Source: Rubrivivax sp. A210
Lineage (GTDB): Bacteria; Pseudomonadota; Gammaproteobacteria; Burkholderiales; Burkholderiaceae_C
Reading direction: 5' to 3'
Assembly (NCBI RefSeq): GCF_904426505.1
Contig: NZ_CAJGBN010000023.1
Coordinates: 1-64,000, forward strand
DNA: 64,000 bases
Part shown: positions 45,378 through 54,800 of the stretch, in pieces
Layout: each line of letters begins with the position of its first letter
How positions within the stretch are numbered: position 1 is the first letter of the stretch
The notes under the pieces: model-generated
The model's database searches: none
Seen by the model: only the letters and a program-made list of their open reading frames with translations
Told to the model about the DNA's origin: nothing
Position numbers and translations under genes: made by a program

Positions 45378-46609
45378 TCAGCGGGCGCTGCGGCGGCGGC
45401 CGGCTTGTTGGAGCCGGCGACGAGGTCGAAGCGAAACATCCGGCATTCGATGGGGCCGTTCCACAGCGGCACGCGCCGGCTTTCCTTCAGCCGCATCAGG
45501 CCGGGCAGCTTCATGTCGGGGCTCAGCAGCCAGGCGGTCCAGCCGGCGTAGTGACGCTTCCACTGCGTCGCCAGGCCGCCGAAGAACTCGGCCGACGAGC
45601 CGCCGCCCTCGAAGCTCTGGCGCGCCGCTGCTGGCGCCTGGCCACTGCCCTTGGGCGCGAGGCGCTCGCCATAGGGTGGGTTGAGCATCAGCGTGCCGCG
45701 CCCGGCCGGCGGCGGGCGCTGCAGTGCGTCGGCGGTCTTGAACTCGACGGCCTTCAGGGCGCCGGCCAGCACGCCGGCACGCTCGGCATTGCGGGTGGCG
45801 AAGTCGGTCATGCGAAAGCTCACATCGCCGGCAAACACCCTCACCGCGGGGGCGTGGACGCGGGCCTGGGCGGCGCGCTTGAGCTCGCGCCAGGCCGCGG
45901 CGTGGGGCCTGAAGGGCAGCAGGCGTTCGAAGGCGAAGTCGCGCAGCGCGCCGGGGGCGATGTCGCACGCCATCTGCGCCGCCTCGATGGCGATGGTGCC
46001 GGCGCCGCAGCAGGGATCGAGCAGGGGACCGTCCTCGGCGCGGCCCTGCCAGCCGGCGGCGGCCAGCATCGCCGCGGCCAGGGTCTCCTTCAGCGGCGCC
46101 TCGCCGGTGTCTTCGCGCCAGCCGCGCTTGAAGAGGGCATCGCCCGAGGTGTCGACATACAGCGTGGCGTGCTCGGGGCCGACGAAGAGGGCCAGCGGCA
46201 GGTCGGGCTGGCGCGTGTCGACGCTGGGGCGGGCGCCGGCGCTTTCGCGCAGGCTGTCGCAGACGGCGTCCTTGATGCGCAGTGCGGCGAAATTCAGGCT
46301 CCTGAGCGGCGATCGCTGCGCGCTCACGTCCACGCGCAGCGTCTGCTCGGGCGTGATCCAGTGTTCCCACGGCACGTTGCGCGCCATCGAGTAGAGGTCG
46401 TCCTCGTGGCGGTACTCGGCATCGGCCAGCGGCCACAGCACGCGCGTGGCGAGCCGGCTTTCGAGGTTGAGTGCCATCGCCGTGCGTTCGTCGCCCTCGA
46501 CCCAGACGCCGCCACGCGTGGCCTCGGCCACGGTGCGGGTGATGCGCAGCACTTCGTCGGCCAACAAGGCCTCGACGCCGCCGGCACAGGGGAGGAACAG
46601 GGCCGGCAT
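45368..46609 (-). CDS. THUMP-domain class I rRNA methyltransferase (RlmL-like)
   Basis: A 413-residue protein resembling the N-terminal half of E. coli RlmKL. A THUMP RNA-binding domain covers about 45-160, then a Rossmann methyltransferase with SAM motif LLDPCCGAGTIAIEAA and catalytic NPPYGERLAPKG. RlmL makes N2-methylguanosine 2445 in 23S rRNA. The RlmK half found in gamma-proteobacteria is absent, as is usual in betaproteobacteria. The start overlaps the rpoN stop as TGATG, so translation is coupled. Confidence 0.9.
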   Translation of the reverse strand: MPALFLPCAGGVEALLADEVLRITRTVAEATRGGVWVEGDERTAMALNLESRLATRVLWPLADAEYRHEDDLYSMARNVPWEHWITPEQTLRVDVSAQRSPLRSLNFAALRIKDAVCDSLRESAGARPSVDTRQPDLPLALFVGPEHATLYVDTSGDALFKRGWREDTGEAPLKETLAAAMLAAAGWQGRAEDGPLLDPCCGAGTIAIEAAQMACDIAPGALRDFAFERLLPFRPHAAAWRELKRAAQARVHAPAVRVFAGDVSFRMTDFATRNAERAGVLAGALKAVEFKTADALQRPPPAGRGTLMLNPPYGERLAPKGSGQAPAAARQSFEGGGSSAEFFGGLATQWKRHYAGWTAWLLSPDMKLPGLMRLKESRRVPLWNGPIECRMFRFDLVAGSNKPAAAAAPADQR

Positions 46610-48138
46610 CAGATCGCCTTGCGCAGGCTGGCGGGGGCGATCTTGAGCGCTTCGCGGTACTTGGCCACCGTGCGCCGCGCGACCTGGATGCCCTGCTCCT
46701 CTAGCATCTCGCTGATCTGGTTGTCCGACAGCGGCAGCGCCGGGTCTTCGGCGGTGACGAACTGGCGGATCAGCGCCCGCACCGCGGTGCTGCTGGCATT
46801 GCCGCCAGCATCGGTGTTGAGGCTGCTGCCGAAGAAATACTTCAGCTCGTAAGTGCCTTGCGGCGTGGCCATGTACTTGGCCGTGGTGACGCGCGAGATG
46901 GTACTTTCGTGCAGGCCCAGCTCGTCGGCGATCTCGCGCAGCACCAGCGGCTTCATCGCGATGGCGCCATGGGTGAAGAAGGCCTTCTGGCGCTCGACGA
47001 TGGCCTTGCTGACGCGCAGGATGGTGTCGAAGCGCTGCTGGATGTTCTTGACGAACCAGCGCGCCTCCTGCAGCCGCGAGCTCAGGCCCGGCTGCGAGGC
47101 CGAGCCGCGCTGGCCGCGTGCCGCCTGGGCGTAGAGATCGTTGATGCGCAGCTTGGGCATCACGTCGGGGTTGAGCACGACGGCCAGGCCGCGGCCGGTC
47201 TTGCGCACGATGACATCGGGCACGACGATCTGCCCCTCGGCGGCGGCAAAGGGCCGGCCCGGCTTGGGCTCGCAGGCCACGATCAGCGCCTGGGCCTCGC
47301 GCACCAGGTCTTCGTCGGCGCCGGTCAGCGCCGTCAGGCGCCGCATGTCGCGCTTGGCCAGCAGTTCCAGGTACTGCTCGGCGATGCGCACCGCCAGCTG
47401 GCGTGCCGCGCAGCGCGGCGTGGACTTGAGCTGCAGCGAGATGCACTCGCCCAGCGAGCGCGCGCCCACGCCGGGCGGGTCCATGCTGTGCAGCCAGCGC
47501 AGCCCGCACTGCAGCCGCTCGGCCAGCTCGGCGCGGCCTTCTTCGTCCGTCATGCCCACCATCTCGGCCAGGCGCTCGGCGATTTCCTCCAGCGGGTCGG
47601 CCAGGTAGCCGTCGCCGTCCAGCGACTCGATCAGCACCTCGAGCACGGCGCGGTCTTCCTCGGACAGGCGCATGCCCACCATCTGCAGGCGCAGATGGTC
47701 TTGCAGCGAACCCTCGCCGCCGCCGCGCTCGGGCGCCTCGCCGTCGTCGTTGTCGCTGCCGCCCGACGAGCTGCCCGGGGTCTCGCGGATGCCGTCGAAA
47801 TCGTCGCCCTCGGTGCCGTTTTCCCAGTCCTCGCGCTCGGTGGTGCCGAACTCCTCGGCGCGGATCTCGGGTGCGGCTTCGCCGGCATCGGGCGCATCGG
47901 GCGCGTCGGCGGCGCGGTCGGCCACGCGGTCGGCCACCTGGCGCTCGGGCGGGGTCTCGAAGGGGCTGGCCGGCGCGTCCTCTTCCATCTCCAGGAAGGG
48001 GTTCTGCTCGAGCATCTGCCCGACTTCCTGGTGCAGTTCGAGCGTGGACAGCTGCAGCAGGCGTATCGACTGCTGCAGCTGCGGCGTCAGCGCCAGGTGC
48101 TGCGAAATGCGCACCTGCAGGGAGGGCTTCATCGACAT
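46609..48138 (-). CDS. rpoN: RNA polymerase sigma-54 factor
   Basis: A 509-residue RpoN. The glutamine-rich activator-interacting region I (LQVRISQHLALTPQLQQSIR) is followed by an acidic region II, the core-binding domain, the helix-turn-helix (LGLHESTISRVTTAKY) and the RpoN box ARRTVAKYRE at 487-496. It directs transcription from -24/-12 promoters, classically of nitrogen, flagellar and carbon-source genes. Its position just after lptAB is the conserved proteobacterial arrangement; the start lies 4 bp after the lptB stop. Confidence 0.96.
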   Translation of the reverse strand: MSMKPSLQVRISQHLALTPQLQQSIRLLQLSTLELHQEVGQMLEQNPFLEMEEDAPASPFETPPERQVADRVADRAADAPDAPDAGEAAPEIRAEEFGTTEREDWENGTEGDDFDGIRETPGSSSGGSDNDDGEAPERGGGEGSLQDHLRLQMVGMRLSEEDRAVLEVLIESLDGDGYLADPLEEIAERLAEMVGMTDEEGRAELAERLQCGLRWLHSMDPPGVGARSLGECISLQLKSTPRCAARQLAVRIAEQYLELLAKRDMRRLTALTGADEDLVREAQALIVACEPKPGRPFAAAEGQIVVPDVIVRKTGRGLAVVLNPDVMPKLRINDLYAQAARGQRGSASQPGLSSRLQEARWFVKNIQQRFDTILRVSKAIVERQKAFFTHGAIAMKPLVLREIADELGLHESTISRVTTAKYMATPQGTYELKYFFGSSLNTDAGGNASSTAVRALIRQFVTAEDPALPLSDNQISEMLEEQGIQVARRTVAKYREALKIAPASLRKAI

Positions 48139-48142
48139 GGGG

Positions 48143-48922
48143 TCACATGCGGAAATGTTCGCCGAGGTACACCTTGCGCACCTCGGCGTTGTCGACGATG
48201 GCCTGGGGCGTGCCTTCGGCCAGCACGCTGCCTTCGCTGATGATGTAGGCGCGGTCGCAGATGCCGAGGGTCTCGCGCACGTTGTGGTCGGTGATCAGCA
48301 CGCCGATCCCGCGCGAGCGCAGGAACCCGATGATGCGCTGGATCTCGATCACGGCAATGGGGTCGACGCCGGCAAAGGGCTCATCGAGCAGGATGAATCG
48401 GGGTTGCGTGGCCAGCGCACGCGCGATCTCGACGCGGCGGCGCTCGCCGCCCGACAGCGCCTGCGAAGGTGATTCGCGCAGCTTTTCTATCGACAGGTCG
48501 GCCAGCAGCGTGTTCAGCAGTTCCTCGATGCGCGCCGCCTTCAGCGGCCGGCCGTCGGCGTCGACCTGCAGTTCGAGCACGGCGCGGATGTTCTCGTCCA
48601 CCGTGAGCTTGCGGAAGATCGAGGCTTCCTGCGGCAGGTAGGACAGGCCCAGGCGCGCACGGCGATGGATGGGCAGGCCGTGTACCGCCTGGCCGTCGAT
48701 GTGGATCACGCCGGCGTCGGCGCGCACCAGGCCCACCACCATGTAGAAGGTGGTGGTCTTGCCGGCGCCGTTGGGGCCCAGCAGGCCCACCACCTCGCCG
48801 CAGCCCACAGCCAGGTGTACGTCCTTGACCACGGTGCGCGGGCCGAAGCTCTTGCGCAGGCCGGCGGCGGCCAGGCCGGTGGCAGCGACGACTTCCGTGG
48901 CGGCGGCAACGGCTGCGCTCAC
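48143..48922 (-). CDS. lptB: Lipopolysaccharide export ATPase LptB
   Basis: A 259-residue ABC ATPase. Walker A GPNGAGKTT is at 49-57, the signature LSGGERRR at 155-162, and Walker B ILLDEP ends at Asp179-Glu180; the switch histidine is in ITDHNVRET. LptB drives LPS extraction from the inner membrane by LptFG. It overlaps lptA by ATGA. No lptC is present next to it. Confidence 0.95.
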   Translation of the reverse strand: MSAAVAAATEVVAATGLAAAGLRKSFGPRTVVKDVHLAVGCGEVVGLLGPNGAGKTTTFYMVVGLVRADAGVIHIDGQAVHGLPIHRRARLGLSYLPQEASIFRKLTVDENIRAVLELQVDADGRPLKAARIEELLNTLLADLSIEKLRESPSQALSGGERRRVEIARALATQPRFILLDEPFAGVDPIAVIEIQRIIGFLRSRGIGVLITDHNVRETLGICDRAYIISEGSVLAEGTPQAIVDNAEVRKVYLGEHFRM

Positions 48923-49536
48923 CTGCGTTCTTCCAGGCCGCGGCTGGGCTGCAGCGTGGCCGGCGACCCGGCCGGCGGGGCGCTGGCGGCGCGCGGGCTC
49001 AGGATGGCGCGCACGCGGCCGGTGGGGTTGACCGGCGTGGCGCTGCCGCCCTCGACGCGGAAAACCTCGGAAGTGTTGTCCCAGACGATGGTGCCGCCGC
49101 TGATCTCGTCGGCGACGACGCTGCCGCGCAGGCGGCGCACGGCGCTGTTGCCGATGAAGCGCAGCGTGTCGGCCTGGCCGTCGAGCTCGATGCGGTCAGC
49201 CGAGCCCTCGACCGTCTCGTCAACGCCGTCGCGGCGCTGGCGCCACAACGCCGGCTTGCCCGGCACGCCGGTGGCGGTGGCGGCGCGGTAGCCCTCGGGC
49301 GTCTCGCGCAGTTCGATGCGCTCGGCGCGAAGCATCAGCGTGCCCTGGGAGATGACGACGTTGCCGGCATAGACCAGCACCGCGCGCTGCAGGTCGACGG
49401 TGCCGGAGCGATCGGCCTCGACCACCATGGGCTTGCTGCGGTCGGCCTTCTCGGCCCCGGCCGGCGCCACCGCGCCATACAGCGAGGCCGCCAGCAGGGC
49501 ACTGGACAGGCGGATGAGGGGGCGGCAGGAGGTCAT
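48919..49536 (-). CDS. lptA: Lipopolysaccharide transport periplasmic protein LptA
   Basis: A 205-residue periplasmic protein. A signal peptide (LIRLSSALLAASLYGAVAPAGA) is followed by the OstA/LptA fold: KPMVVEADRSGTVDLQRAVL, YAGNVVISQGTLMLRAERIEL and VEGSADRIELDGQADTLRF. LptA proteins form the bridge that carries LPS to the outer membrane. The start at 49536 has AGGAGG directly upstream. The C-terminus overlaps lptB. Confidence 0.93.
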   Translation of the reverse strand: MTSCRPLIRLSSALLAASLYGAVAPAGAEKADRSKPMVVEADRSGTVDLQRAVLVYAGNVVISQGTLMLRAERIELRETPEGYRAATATGVPGKPALWRQRRDGVDETVEGSADRIELDGQADTLRFIGNSAVRRLRGSVVADEISGGTIVWDNTSEVFRVEGGSATPVNPTGRVRAILSPRAASAPPAGSPATLQPSRGLEERR

Positions 49537-49614
49537 GTCGGCATGGAAATTGCATGGCAGTATAGCCACAACTTCCATGCCCGCCGCGTCCGGCGGCGTG
49601 ACTTTAGGCCCAGC

Positions 49615-50268
49615 TCAGGTGGGCTTGCGGGCGCGCTGAATCAGAACGTCCGCCACCGCCACGGTGTTCTCGTGGCTGCCCGACAAAGAAGCCGAAGTGT
49701 AGAACCGGCCGTGGATGCCGAGGGCCGGCACCCCATCGATCTTGTAGGCCTCGGACAAGGCGCGCGCCTTGGCCGCCTTGCCACTGACGCCGAATGACTT
49801 CAAGGCCTCGGTGAACCTGGCGGCGTCGACGCCATTGCCCTTCATGTAGGCAACGATTTCGGCCTCGGTGTTCAGGCGCACGTTCTGCTGGTGGATGGCG
49901 GTGAAGATGCGGCGGTGCTGGGCCGCCAGCACACCCATCTCCTCAAGGGCGTAGTAGACGCGCTGGTGCAGCTGATGCGGCACGGCAAAGCCCACCGGCA
50001 CGCGGCGGAAGGCCACGTCGGCCGGCAGCTTGCGCGTCCAGTTGTCGAGCACGGGCTCGAAGGCAAAGCAGTGCGGGCAGCCATACCAGAAGAACTCGAC
50101 CACCTCGATCTTCTTGTCGGCCGCCGGCAGGGCCACCGCCACCGGCGTCGCCAGGCGCACATAGTGCTGGCCCTCGACCGGCGCCACGGCCTGGGCGCGG
50201 GCACCGCCAGCCAGGCCCAGGCCGAGGCCGGCCGCGGCCAATTGGAGGGAGAAATCGCGCCTTTGCAT
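49615..50268 (-). CDS. dsbA: Thiol:disulfide interchange protein DsbA
   Basis: A 217-residue DsbA with the canonical active site C64-P-H-C67 (FWYGCPHCFAF) and cis-proline in DGVPALGIHG. It introduces disulfides into exported proteins and would be reoxidised by DsbB encoded at 3016-3459. The signal sequence MQRRDFSLQLAAAGLGLGLA contains a twin-arginine-like RRDF motif, unusual for DsbA, which normally uses the Sec/SRP route. The start at 50268 has AAGG upstream. Confidence 0.93.
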   Translation of the reverse strand: MQRRDFSLQLAAAGLGLGLAGGARAQAVAPVEGQHYVRLATPVAVALPAADKKIEVVEFFWYGCPHCFAFEPVLDNWTRKLPADVAFRRVPVGFAVPHQLHQRVYYALEEMGVLAAQHRRIFTAIHQQNVRLNTEAEIVAYMKGNGVDAARFTEALKSFGVSGKAAKARALSEAYKIDGVPALGIHGRFYTSASLSGSHENTVAVADVLIQRARKPT

Positions 50269-50350
50269 GAAGTGCCTTGGTCTGTAAGAGATCGGGGATG
50301 GAGTCGGGCCGCGCGGGCGAGTTCCGGCGCTCGCCGCCGCGCCGCGCCGT

Positions 50351-51034
50351 TCAGCGCCGTTCGACGCGCACGATCTGCGATTCCACCGACTGCTCCTGCA
50401 GTTTGCCCTGCAGCGAGTCGGCATCCTCGCGCGTCGGGAACGGGCCGATGCGCACGCGATAGACCACGCGCCCGGCCTGTTCGCGCTCGGTGATGGCCGC
50501 CGTCTGGCCCAGCAGGGCCAGCTTGGCGCGCTGCTGCTCGGCGTCCTCGGTGCGTGTGAAGGCGCCGGCCTGGACGAAGAAATCGAAGGCCCCCGCCGCC
50601 GCCGGCGCCGAGGCGGCGCCGACCCGCACGGTGCCGGGCGTGCCGCCGCCGGCCAGGATGGCAGCCGGGTCGCGTGCCGAGGCCGGGGCGGCCTTGGTGG
50701 CCACCGCATCGCCGCCTGCGGCGGCAGATGCGGCCGGCGCGGCCGGATCGGGCGCGGTCGTGGCTGGCTTGGGCGCCCCCTTGCCGGCCAGTGGCGCATT
50801 GGGATCCCAGTTGCGGTTGCGCTGGGCCTCGGCGCTGTCCTGCTCGGCGGTGCGCTGCGGCACCTTGTTGACGAAGGGCACAGGCGCCTTGGTGATGTAG
50901 AGCGCCACCGCCAGCGCCAGCGCCAGGCCAACCAGCAGGCCGACGACGAGGCCGATGACGAAGCCGCCACGCTGTCGCCGCGGGCGCGCGCCGCTGGCCT
51001 TGTCGGCGCCGCCGGGCTTCTTGGCCGCGCTCAT
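50351..51034 (-). CDS. SPOR-domain membrane protein
   Basis: A 227-residue bitopic inner-membrane protein. A basic cytoplasmic N-terminus, one membrane helix (about 25-47, [20 protein letters not shown]), an Ala/Pro-rich periplasmic linker and a C-terminal SPOR domain (149-227, [21 protein letters not shown]) are visible. SPOR domains bind denuded peptidoglycan at division sites; the layout resembles FtsN-like or DedD-like proteins. It starts in an ATGA overlap with argS, a common arrangement in betaproteobacteria. Confidence 0.9.
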   Translation of the reverse strand: MSAAKKPGGADKASGARPRRQRGGFVIGLVVGLLVGLALALAVALYITKAPVPFVNKVPQRTAEQDSAEAQRNRNWDPNAPLAGKGAPKPATTAPDPAAPAASAAAGGDAVATKAAPASARDPAAILAGGGTPGTVRVGAASAPAAAGAFDFFVQAGAFTRTEDAEQQRAKLALLGQTAAITEREQAGRVVYRVRIGPFPTREDADSLQGKLQEQSVESQIVRVERR

Positions 51035-52743
51035 TGCACCGCCTCGGCGGCTGGCGCCTCGCGCTGCATCTGCTGCGGCGCACCCACGCCCAGCATCGCC
51101 AGCGCATTGCGCAGCACCTGGGCCGTGGCCGCCAGCAGCGCCATGCGTGCGCGCGCCAGCGCGGCGTCGTCGACGAGGAAGCGCTCAGCGCCGTAATAGC
51201 CGTGGAAGGCCGCTGCCAGGTCGCGCAGGTAGAAGGCGATGTCGTGCGGCGCCAGTTCGGTGGCGGCGCGCGTCAGCATCTCGGGGAACTCGGCCAGCTT
51301 CATCATCAGCGCCGCCTCGGAGGGCGCGGTGAGCAGGGAAAGATCGGCGCCGGCCCAGTCTCTGTCGCCCCCGAACTGCGCCAGCACCGAGCAGATGCGG
51401 GCGTGCGCGTACTGCACGTAGAAGACCGGGTTTTCGTCGTTGGCCTTGAGCGCGAGGTCGACGTCAAAGGTGAACTCGGTGTCGGCCTTGCGGCTGATGA
51501 GGAAGAAGCGCACCGCGTCGCGGCTGGTCCAGTCGATGAGGTCGCGCACCGACACCGAAGTGCCGGCGCGCTTGGACATCTTGACCTCTTGGCCGCCCTT
51601 CATCACCGCGATCATCTTGTACAGCACGTAATCGGGGTAACCGGCCGGTATGCCCAGGCCCACCGCCTGCAGGCCGGCGCGCACGCGCGCCACCGTGCCG
51701 TGGTGGTCGGTGCCCTGGACGTTGATGACCTGGGTGTAGCCGCGCTCGAACTTGGCCAGGTGGTAGGCCACGTCGGGCACAAAGTAGGTGTAGGTGCCGT
51801 CCTGCTTGCGCATGACGCGGTCCTTGTCGTCGCCGTAGTCGGTGGTGCGCAGCCACAGCGCACCGCCCTCCTCGAAGGTCTTGCCGGATTCGACCAGGCG
51901 CCGCACCGTGTCTTCGACGCGGCCGCTGCTGTAGAGGCTGCTTTCAAGGAAGTAGTGGTCGAAGTGCACGCCGAAGGCCTGCAGATCCAGGTCCTGTTCG
52001 TGGCGCAGAAAGGCCACCGCGAACTGGGTGATGTCCTGCAGGTTTTCGATGTCGCCGCTGGCGGTGTAGCCGCGGTCGTCGGCGCGCACGGTCTTGCCGG
52101 CGCGGTAGTCGGCCGCAATATCGGCGATGTACTCGCCGTTGTAGGCCTGCTCGGGCCAGCCAGCGTCGCCGGGCGCCAGGCCGCGCAGCCGCGCCTGCAC
52201 CGACAGGCCCAGGTTGTTGATCTGCACGCCGGCATCGTTGTAATAGAACTCGCGCAGCACTTCGGCACCCTGGCTTTGCAGCAGGTTGCAGATGCTGTCG
52301 CCCAAGGCGGCATTGCGGCCGTGGCCGACGTGCAGGGGGCCGGTGGGGTTGGCCGAGACGAACTCGACCATCACGCGCCGGCCGCTCGGCGCCTGGCGGC
52401 CGTAGGCCTCGCCGGTGGCCAGCACCTCAGCCACGGTGGACTGCTTGGCCGCCGCGCTCAGGCGCAGGTTGATGAAGCCGGGGCCGGCGATCTCCAGCGT
52501 CTGCACCCAGCGGCTCACCGCGGGCTGGCGCTGCAGCGCCTGGAGCAGTGCGCTGGCCACTTCGCGCGGGTTCTTCTTGAGCGGGCGCGCGAGCTGCATC
52601 GCCACCGTGATGGCCAGGTCGCCGTGGGCGGCCTGCTTGGGCAGCTCGAAGTCGGCCGCCGGTGGCGCCACCGCGGCGGCCTGCGCCAGCTCATCGACGG
52701 CGCCGCGCAGCGCCTCGCGCAATGCCTGCTTGACTTGAATCAT
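51031..52743 (-). CDS. argS: Arginyl-tRNA synthetase
   Basis: A 570-residue class I synthetase that charges tRNA-Arg. The HIGH-type motif HVGH is at 138-141 ([19 protein letters not shown]) and the KMSKS-type motif KMSKR at 388-392. The C-terminal helical anticodon-binding domain ends normally. It is the first gene of a minus-strand run argS-SPOR and is divergent from the protein kinase gene. Confidence 0.97.
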   Translation of the reverse strand: MIQVKQALREALRGAVDELAQAAAVAPPAADFELPKQAAHGDLAITVAMQLARPLKKNPREVASALLQALQRQPAVSRWVQTLEIAGPGFINLRLSAAAKQSTVAEVLATGEAYGRQAPSGRRVMVEFVSANPTGPLHVGHGRNAALGDSICNLLQSQGAEVLREFYYNDAGVQINNLGLSVQARLRGLAPGDAGWPEQAYNGEYIADIAADYRAGKTVRADDRGYTASGDIENLQDITQFAVAFLRHEQDLDLQAFGVHFDHYFLESSLYSSGRVEDTVRRLVESGKTFEEGGALWLRTTDYGDDKDRVMRKQDGTYTYFVPDVAYHLAKFERGYTQVINVQGTDHHGTVARVRAGLQAVGLGIPAGYPDYVLYKMIAVMKGGQEVKMSKRAGTSVSVRDLIDWTSRDAVRFFLISRKADTEFTFDVDLALKANDENPVFYVQYAHARICSVLAQFGGDRDWAGADLSLLTAPSEAALMMKLAEFPEMLTRAATELAPHDIAFYLRDLAAAFHGYYGAERFLVDDAALARARMALLAATAQVLRNALAMLGVGAPQQMQREAPAAEAVQ

Positions 52744-52844
52744 CGGCAGATTCTACTTTTCCACCTTTGGCGCGAAGCTGTACCGCCCGCCGCCAGGGCC
52801 GCGGCGATACGATGACACGCCCTGGGCCACCGCCCGCGAACGCC

Positions 52845-54206
52845 ATGAGCGAAACCCACTACGTCGTCTCCGACATCCCCGAGCCCGGCCCCAACGTGCC
52901 GGCGCAGATCGGCAAGTACCGCGTGCGGGCCAAGCTGGGCGAGGGCGCGACGAGCGAGGTCTTCCTCGCCCACGACCCCTTTCGCAACTGCGATGTGGCG
53001 ATCAAGCGCGTGCGCGCCAGCCTGGTGCCCGATTCGCGCGAATCGGCGTTGCAGCGGCGCTTCTTCGCCGCCGAGGCGGCGCTGGTGGGCCAGCTGCGCC
53101 ACCCGAATGTGGTGCAAATCCTCGACGCGGTGGACGATCCGCTGTCGCCCTATCTGGTGATGGAGTACGTCGACGGCGTGACGCTGCGCCGCTACTGCCG
53201 CGCCAACAGCCTGCTGGCGATACCGCAGATCATAGAAATCGGCTTCAAGTGCGCGATGGCGCTGGGCTACTGCTTCCGCCAGGGGCTGATCCACCGCGAC
53301 GTGAAGCCGGCCAACCTGCTGGTGACGGTGCAGGGCGACCAGATCACCGATGTCAAGGTCACCGATTTCGGCAGCGTCTTCAACCAGGGCGCCGACCACA
53401 CGCAGATCTTCCGCGTCGGCTCGCTGGCCTATATGTCGCCCGAGCAGCTCGACGGCGACACGCTGGACTGCCGCGCCGACATCTACTCGCTGGCGGCGGT
53501 GATGTACCACCTGATTGCCGGCCGGCCGCCCTTCGATGCCCAGCAGCAGCAGGCCATCATGCACCAGATCTACCACGCCAGTGCGCCGCCGCTGTCCAGC
53601 CTGCGCGAGGGCGTGCCGCCAGCGCTGCAGTCGCTGATCGAGCGCGGCCTGGCCAAGGAGCGCGAGCTGCGCCCGGCCAACTGGGACGAATTCGCGCAGG
53701 CGCTGTCGGCGCTGACCACGGCGCGCGATGCGCCCCGCGCCAACACGCAGGAGGTGGTCGACTCCGAGCGCTTCACGCTGTTGCGCTCGCTCGATTTCTT
53801 CGCCGGCTTCGGCGACATCGAACTCTGGGAGGTGGTGCGCCGCGCCACCTGGCAGCGCCACACCTATGGCCAGGCCATCTTCCGCAAGGGGCAGGAGGGC
53901 AACAGCTTCCACATCGTCACCCAGGGCCAGCTGGAGGTCTACCGCGAAGGCCGCCTGGTGGCCTCCCTCGGCACCGGCAGCTCGGTGGGCGAGCTGGCCT
54001 ACCTGGCGCCCAACCCCGAGTTGCGCGTACACGCGGCCGACGTGCTGGTGTCGCAGGCCGCGACCACGGTGTCGATGACGCCCGAGGCGATGGAGAAGCT
54101 GTCGCTGTCGACCCGCCATCTCTTCGACAAGGCCTTCATCCGCGTGCTGGTGCGGCGGCTGCATGCTGCCCACGAGGCCCTGGCCCACCCGCAGCGCATC
54201 CTGTAA
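52845..54206 (+). CDS. Hanks-type Ser/Thr protein kinase fused to a cyclic-nucleotide-binding-like domain
   Basis: A 453-residue soluble protein. The kinase covers about 22-290: glycine loop LGEGATSEVF, Lys54 (VAIKRV), catalytic HRDVKPANL (150-158, Asp152), DFG at 174-176 and SPEQLDGDTLDCRADIYSL. A cNMP-binding-like domain follows at about 310-430 (QAIFRKGQEGNSFHIVTQGQ; SVGELAYLAP), but the phosphate-binding cassette is not fully canonical (PNPELRVHAADV). No membrane segment is present. It may be a kinase switched by a cyclic nucleotide or a related ligand. Start 52845 is preferred over 52812; neither has a strong ribosome site. Confidence 0.9.
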   Translation: MSETHYVVSDIPEPGPNVPAQIGKYRVRAKLGEGATSEVFLAHDPFRNCDVAIKRVRASLVPDSRESALQRRFFAAEAALVGQLRHPNVVQILDAVDDPLSPYLVMEYVDGVTLRRYCRANSLLAIPQIIEIGFKCAMALGYCFRQGLIHRDVKPANLLVTVQGDQITDVKVTDFGSVFNQGADHTQIFRVGSLAYMSPEQLDGDTLDCRADIYSLAAVMYHLIAGRPPFDAQQQQAIMHQIYHASAPPLSSLREGVPPALQSLIERGLAKERELRPANWDEFAQALSALTTARDAPRANTQEVVDSERFTLLRSLDFFAGFGDIELWEVVRRATWQRHTYGQAIFRKGQEGNSFHIVTQGQLEVYREGRLVASLGTGSSVGELAYLAPNPELRVHAADVLVSQAATTVSMTPEAMEKLSLSTRHLFDKAFIRVLVRRLHAAHEALAHPQRIL

Positions 54207-54345
54207 CGTCGGCAACCGCGCCCGGCGCGATGCTCGGCGGTCATCGCAGACCGCACCTCGCGCGTTGAGCGCCTGCCGTCCGTTCGTTTTCGGCGGCAGG
54301 TTCGCGATACATACAACCATCCACAAGCCCCGAGAGGAAGACCCC

Positions 54346-54636
54346 ATGAAGAAGTCCATCAGCACCATCGCCCTCATCGTCTGCGGCCTGTTCGCCGGCC
54401 AGGCCTTTGCCGCCGCCGACTGCGCCGCCCAGGCCGCCGAGAAGAAGCTCGCCGGCGCCGCCAAGAACAGCTTCGTCAAGAAGTGCGAGAAGGACGCCGG
54501 CGGCGCCGCCAAGGCCGCCGCCCCCGCCGCCAGCCCGGCCTGCGAGAAGTCGGCCGCCGACAAGAAGCTGGCCGGCGCGGCCAAGAAGAGCCACATCAAG
54601 AAGTGCATGGCCGACGAGGCCGGCGCGAAGAAGTAA
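54346..54636 (+). CDS. PsiF-repeat exported small protein
   Basis: A 96-residue protein with a signal peptide (IALIVCGLFAGQAFA) and two PsiF repeats, CAAQAAEKKLAGAAKNSFVK and CEKSAADKKLAGAAKKSHIK, each with paired cysteines and lysine-rich helices. PsiF is a periplasmic protein named from phosphate starvation in E. coli; molecular role unknown. GAGGAAG precedes the ATG. An intrinsic terminator follows, so the gene is probably monocistronic. Confidence 0.88.
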   Translation: MKKSISTIALIVCGLFAGQAFAAADCAAQAAEKKLAGAAKNSFVKKCEKDAGGAAKAAAPAASPACEKSAADKKLAGAAKKSHIKKCMADEAGAKK

Positions 54637-54654
54637 GGCCTCCCGGCCTGAAGA

Positions 54655-54680
54655 CAAGGGCGCTGCGGCGCCCTTTTTTC
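54655..54680 (+). terminator. Intrinsic terminator of the PsiF-repeat gene
   Basis: AGGGCGC pairs with GCGCCCT across a short loop, followed by a T run ending at about 54679. It lies 19 bp after the stop codon. Confidence 0.85.
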
Positions 54681-54706
54681 ATGGCCACTTCGATGGGCTG
54701 CCGGGC

Positions 54707-54713
54707 CTTGAAA
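54707..54713 (+). promoter_or_regulatory. Possible sigma-32 -35 element before the hsp20 pair
   Basis: CTTGAAA is an exact match to the RpoH -35 consensus, 88 bp before the first Hsp20 start. The matching -10 (CCCCAT-type) is only weakly represented around 54723-54730, so the call is tentative. Confidence 0.3.
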
Positions 54714-54800
54714 GCGGTGCCGCCGCACCTACCTTCGTGACATGCCGGCCGCATCCAGGCCCCGCGACCGGCGCCAACCCCACTGTCACGGAGGTCGTCC

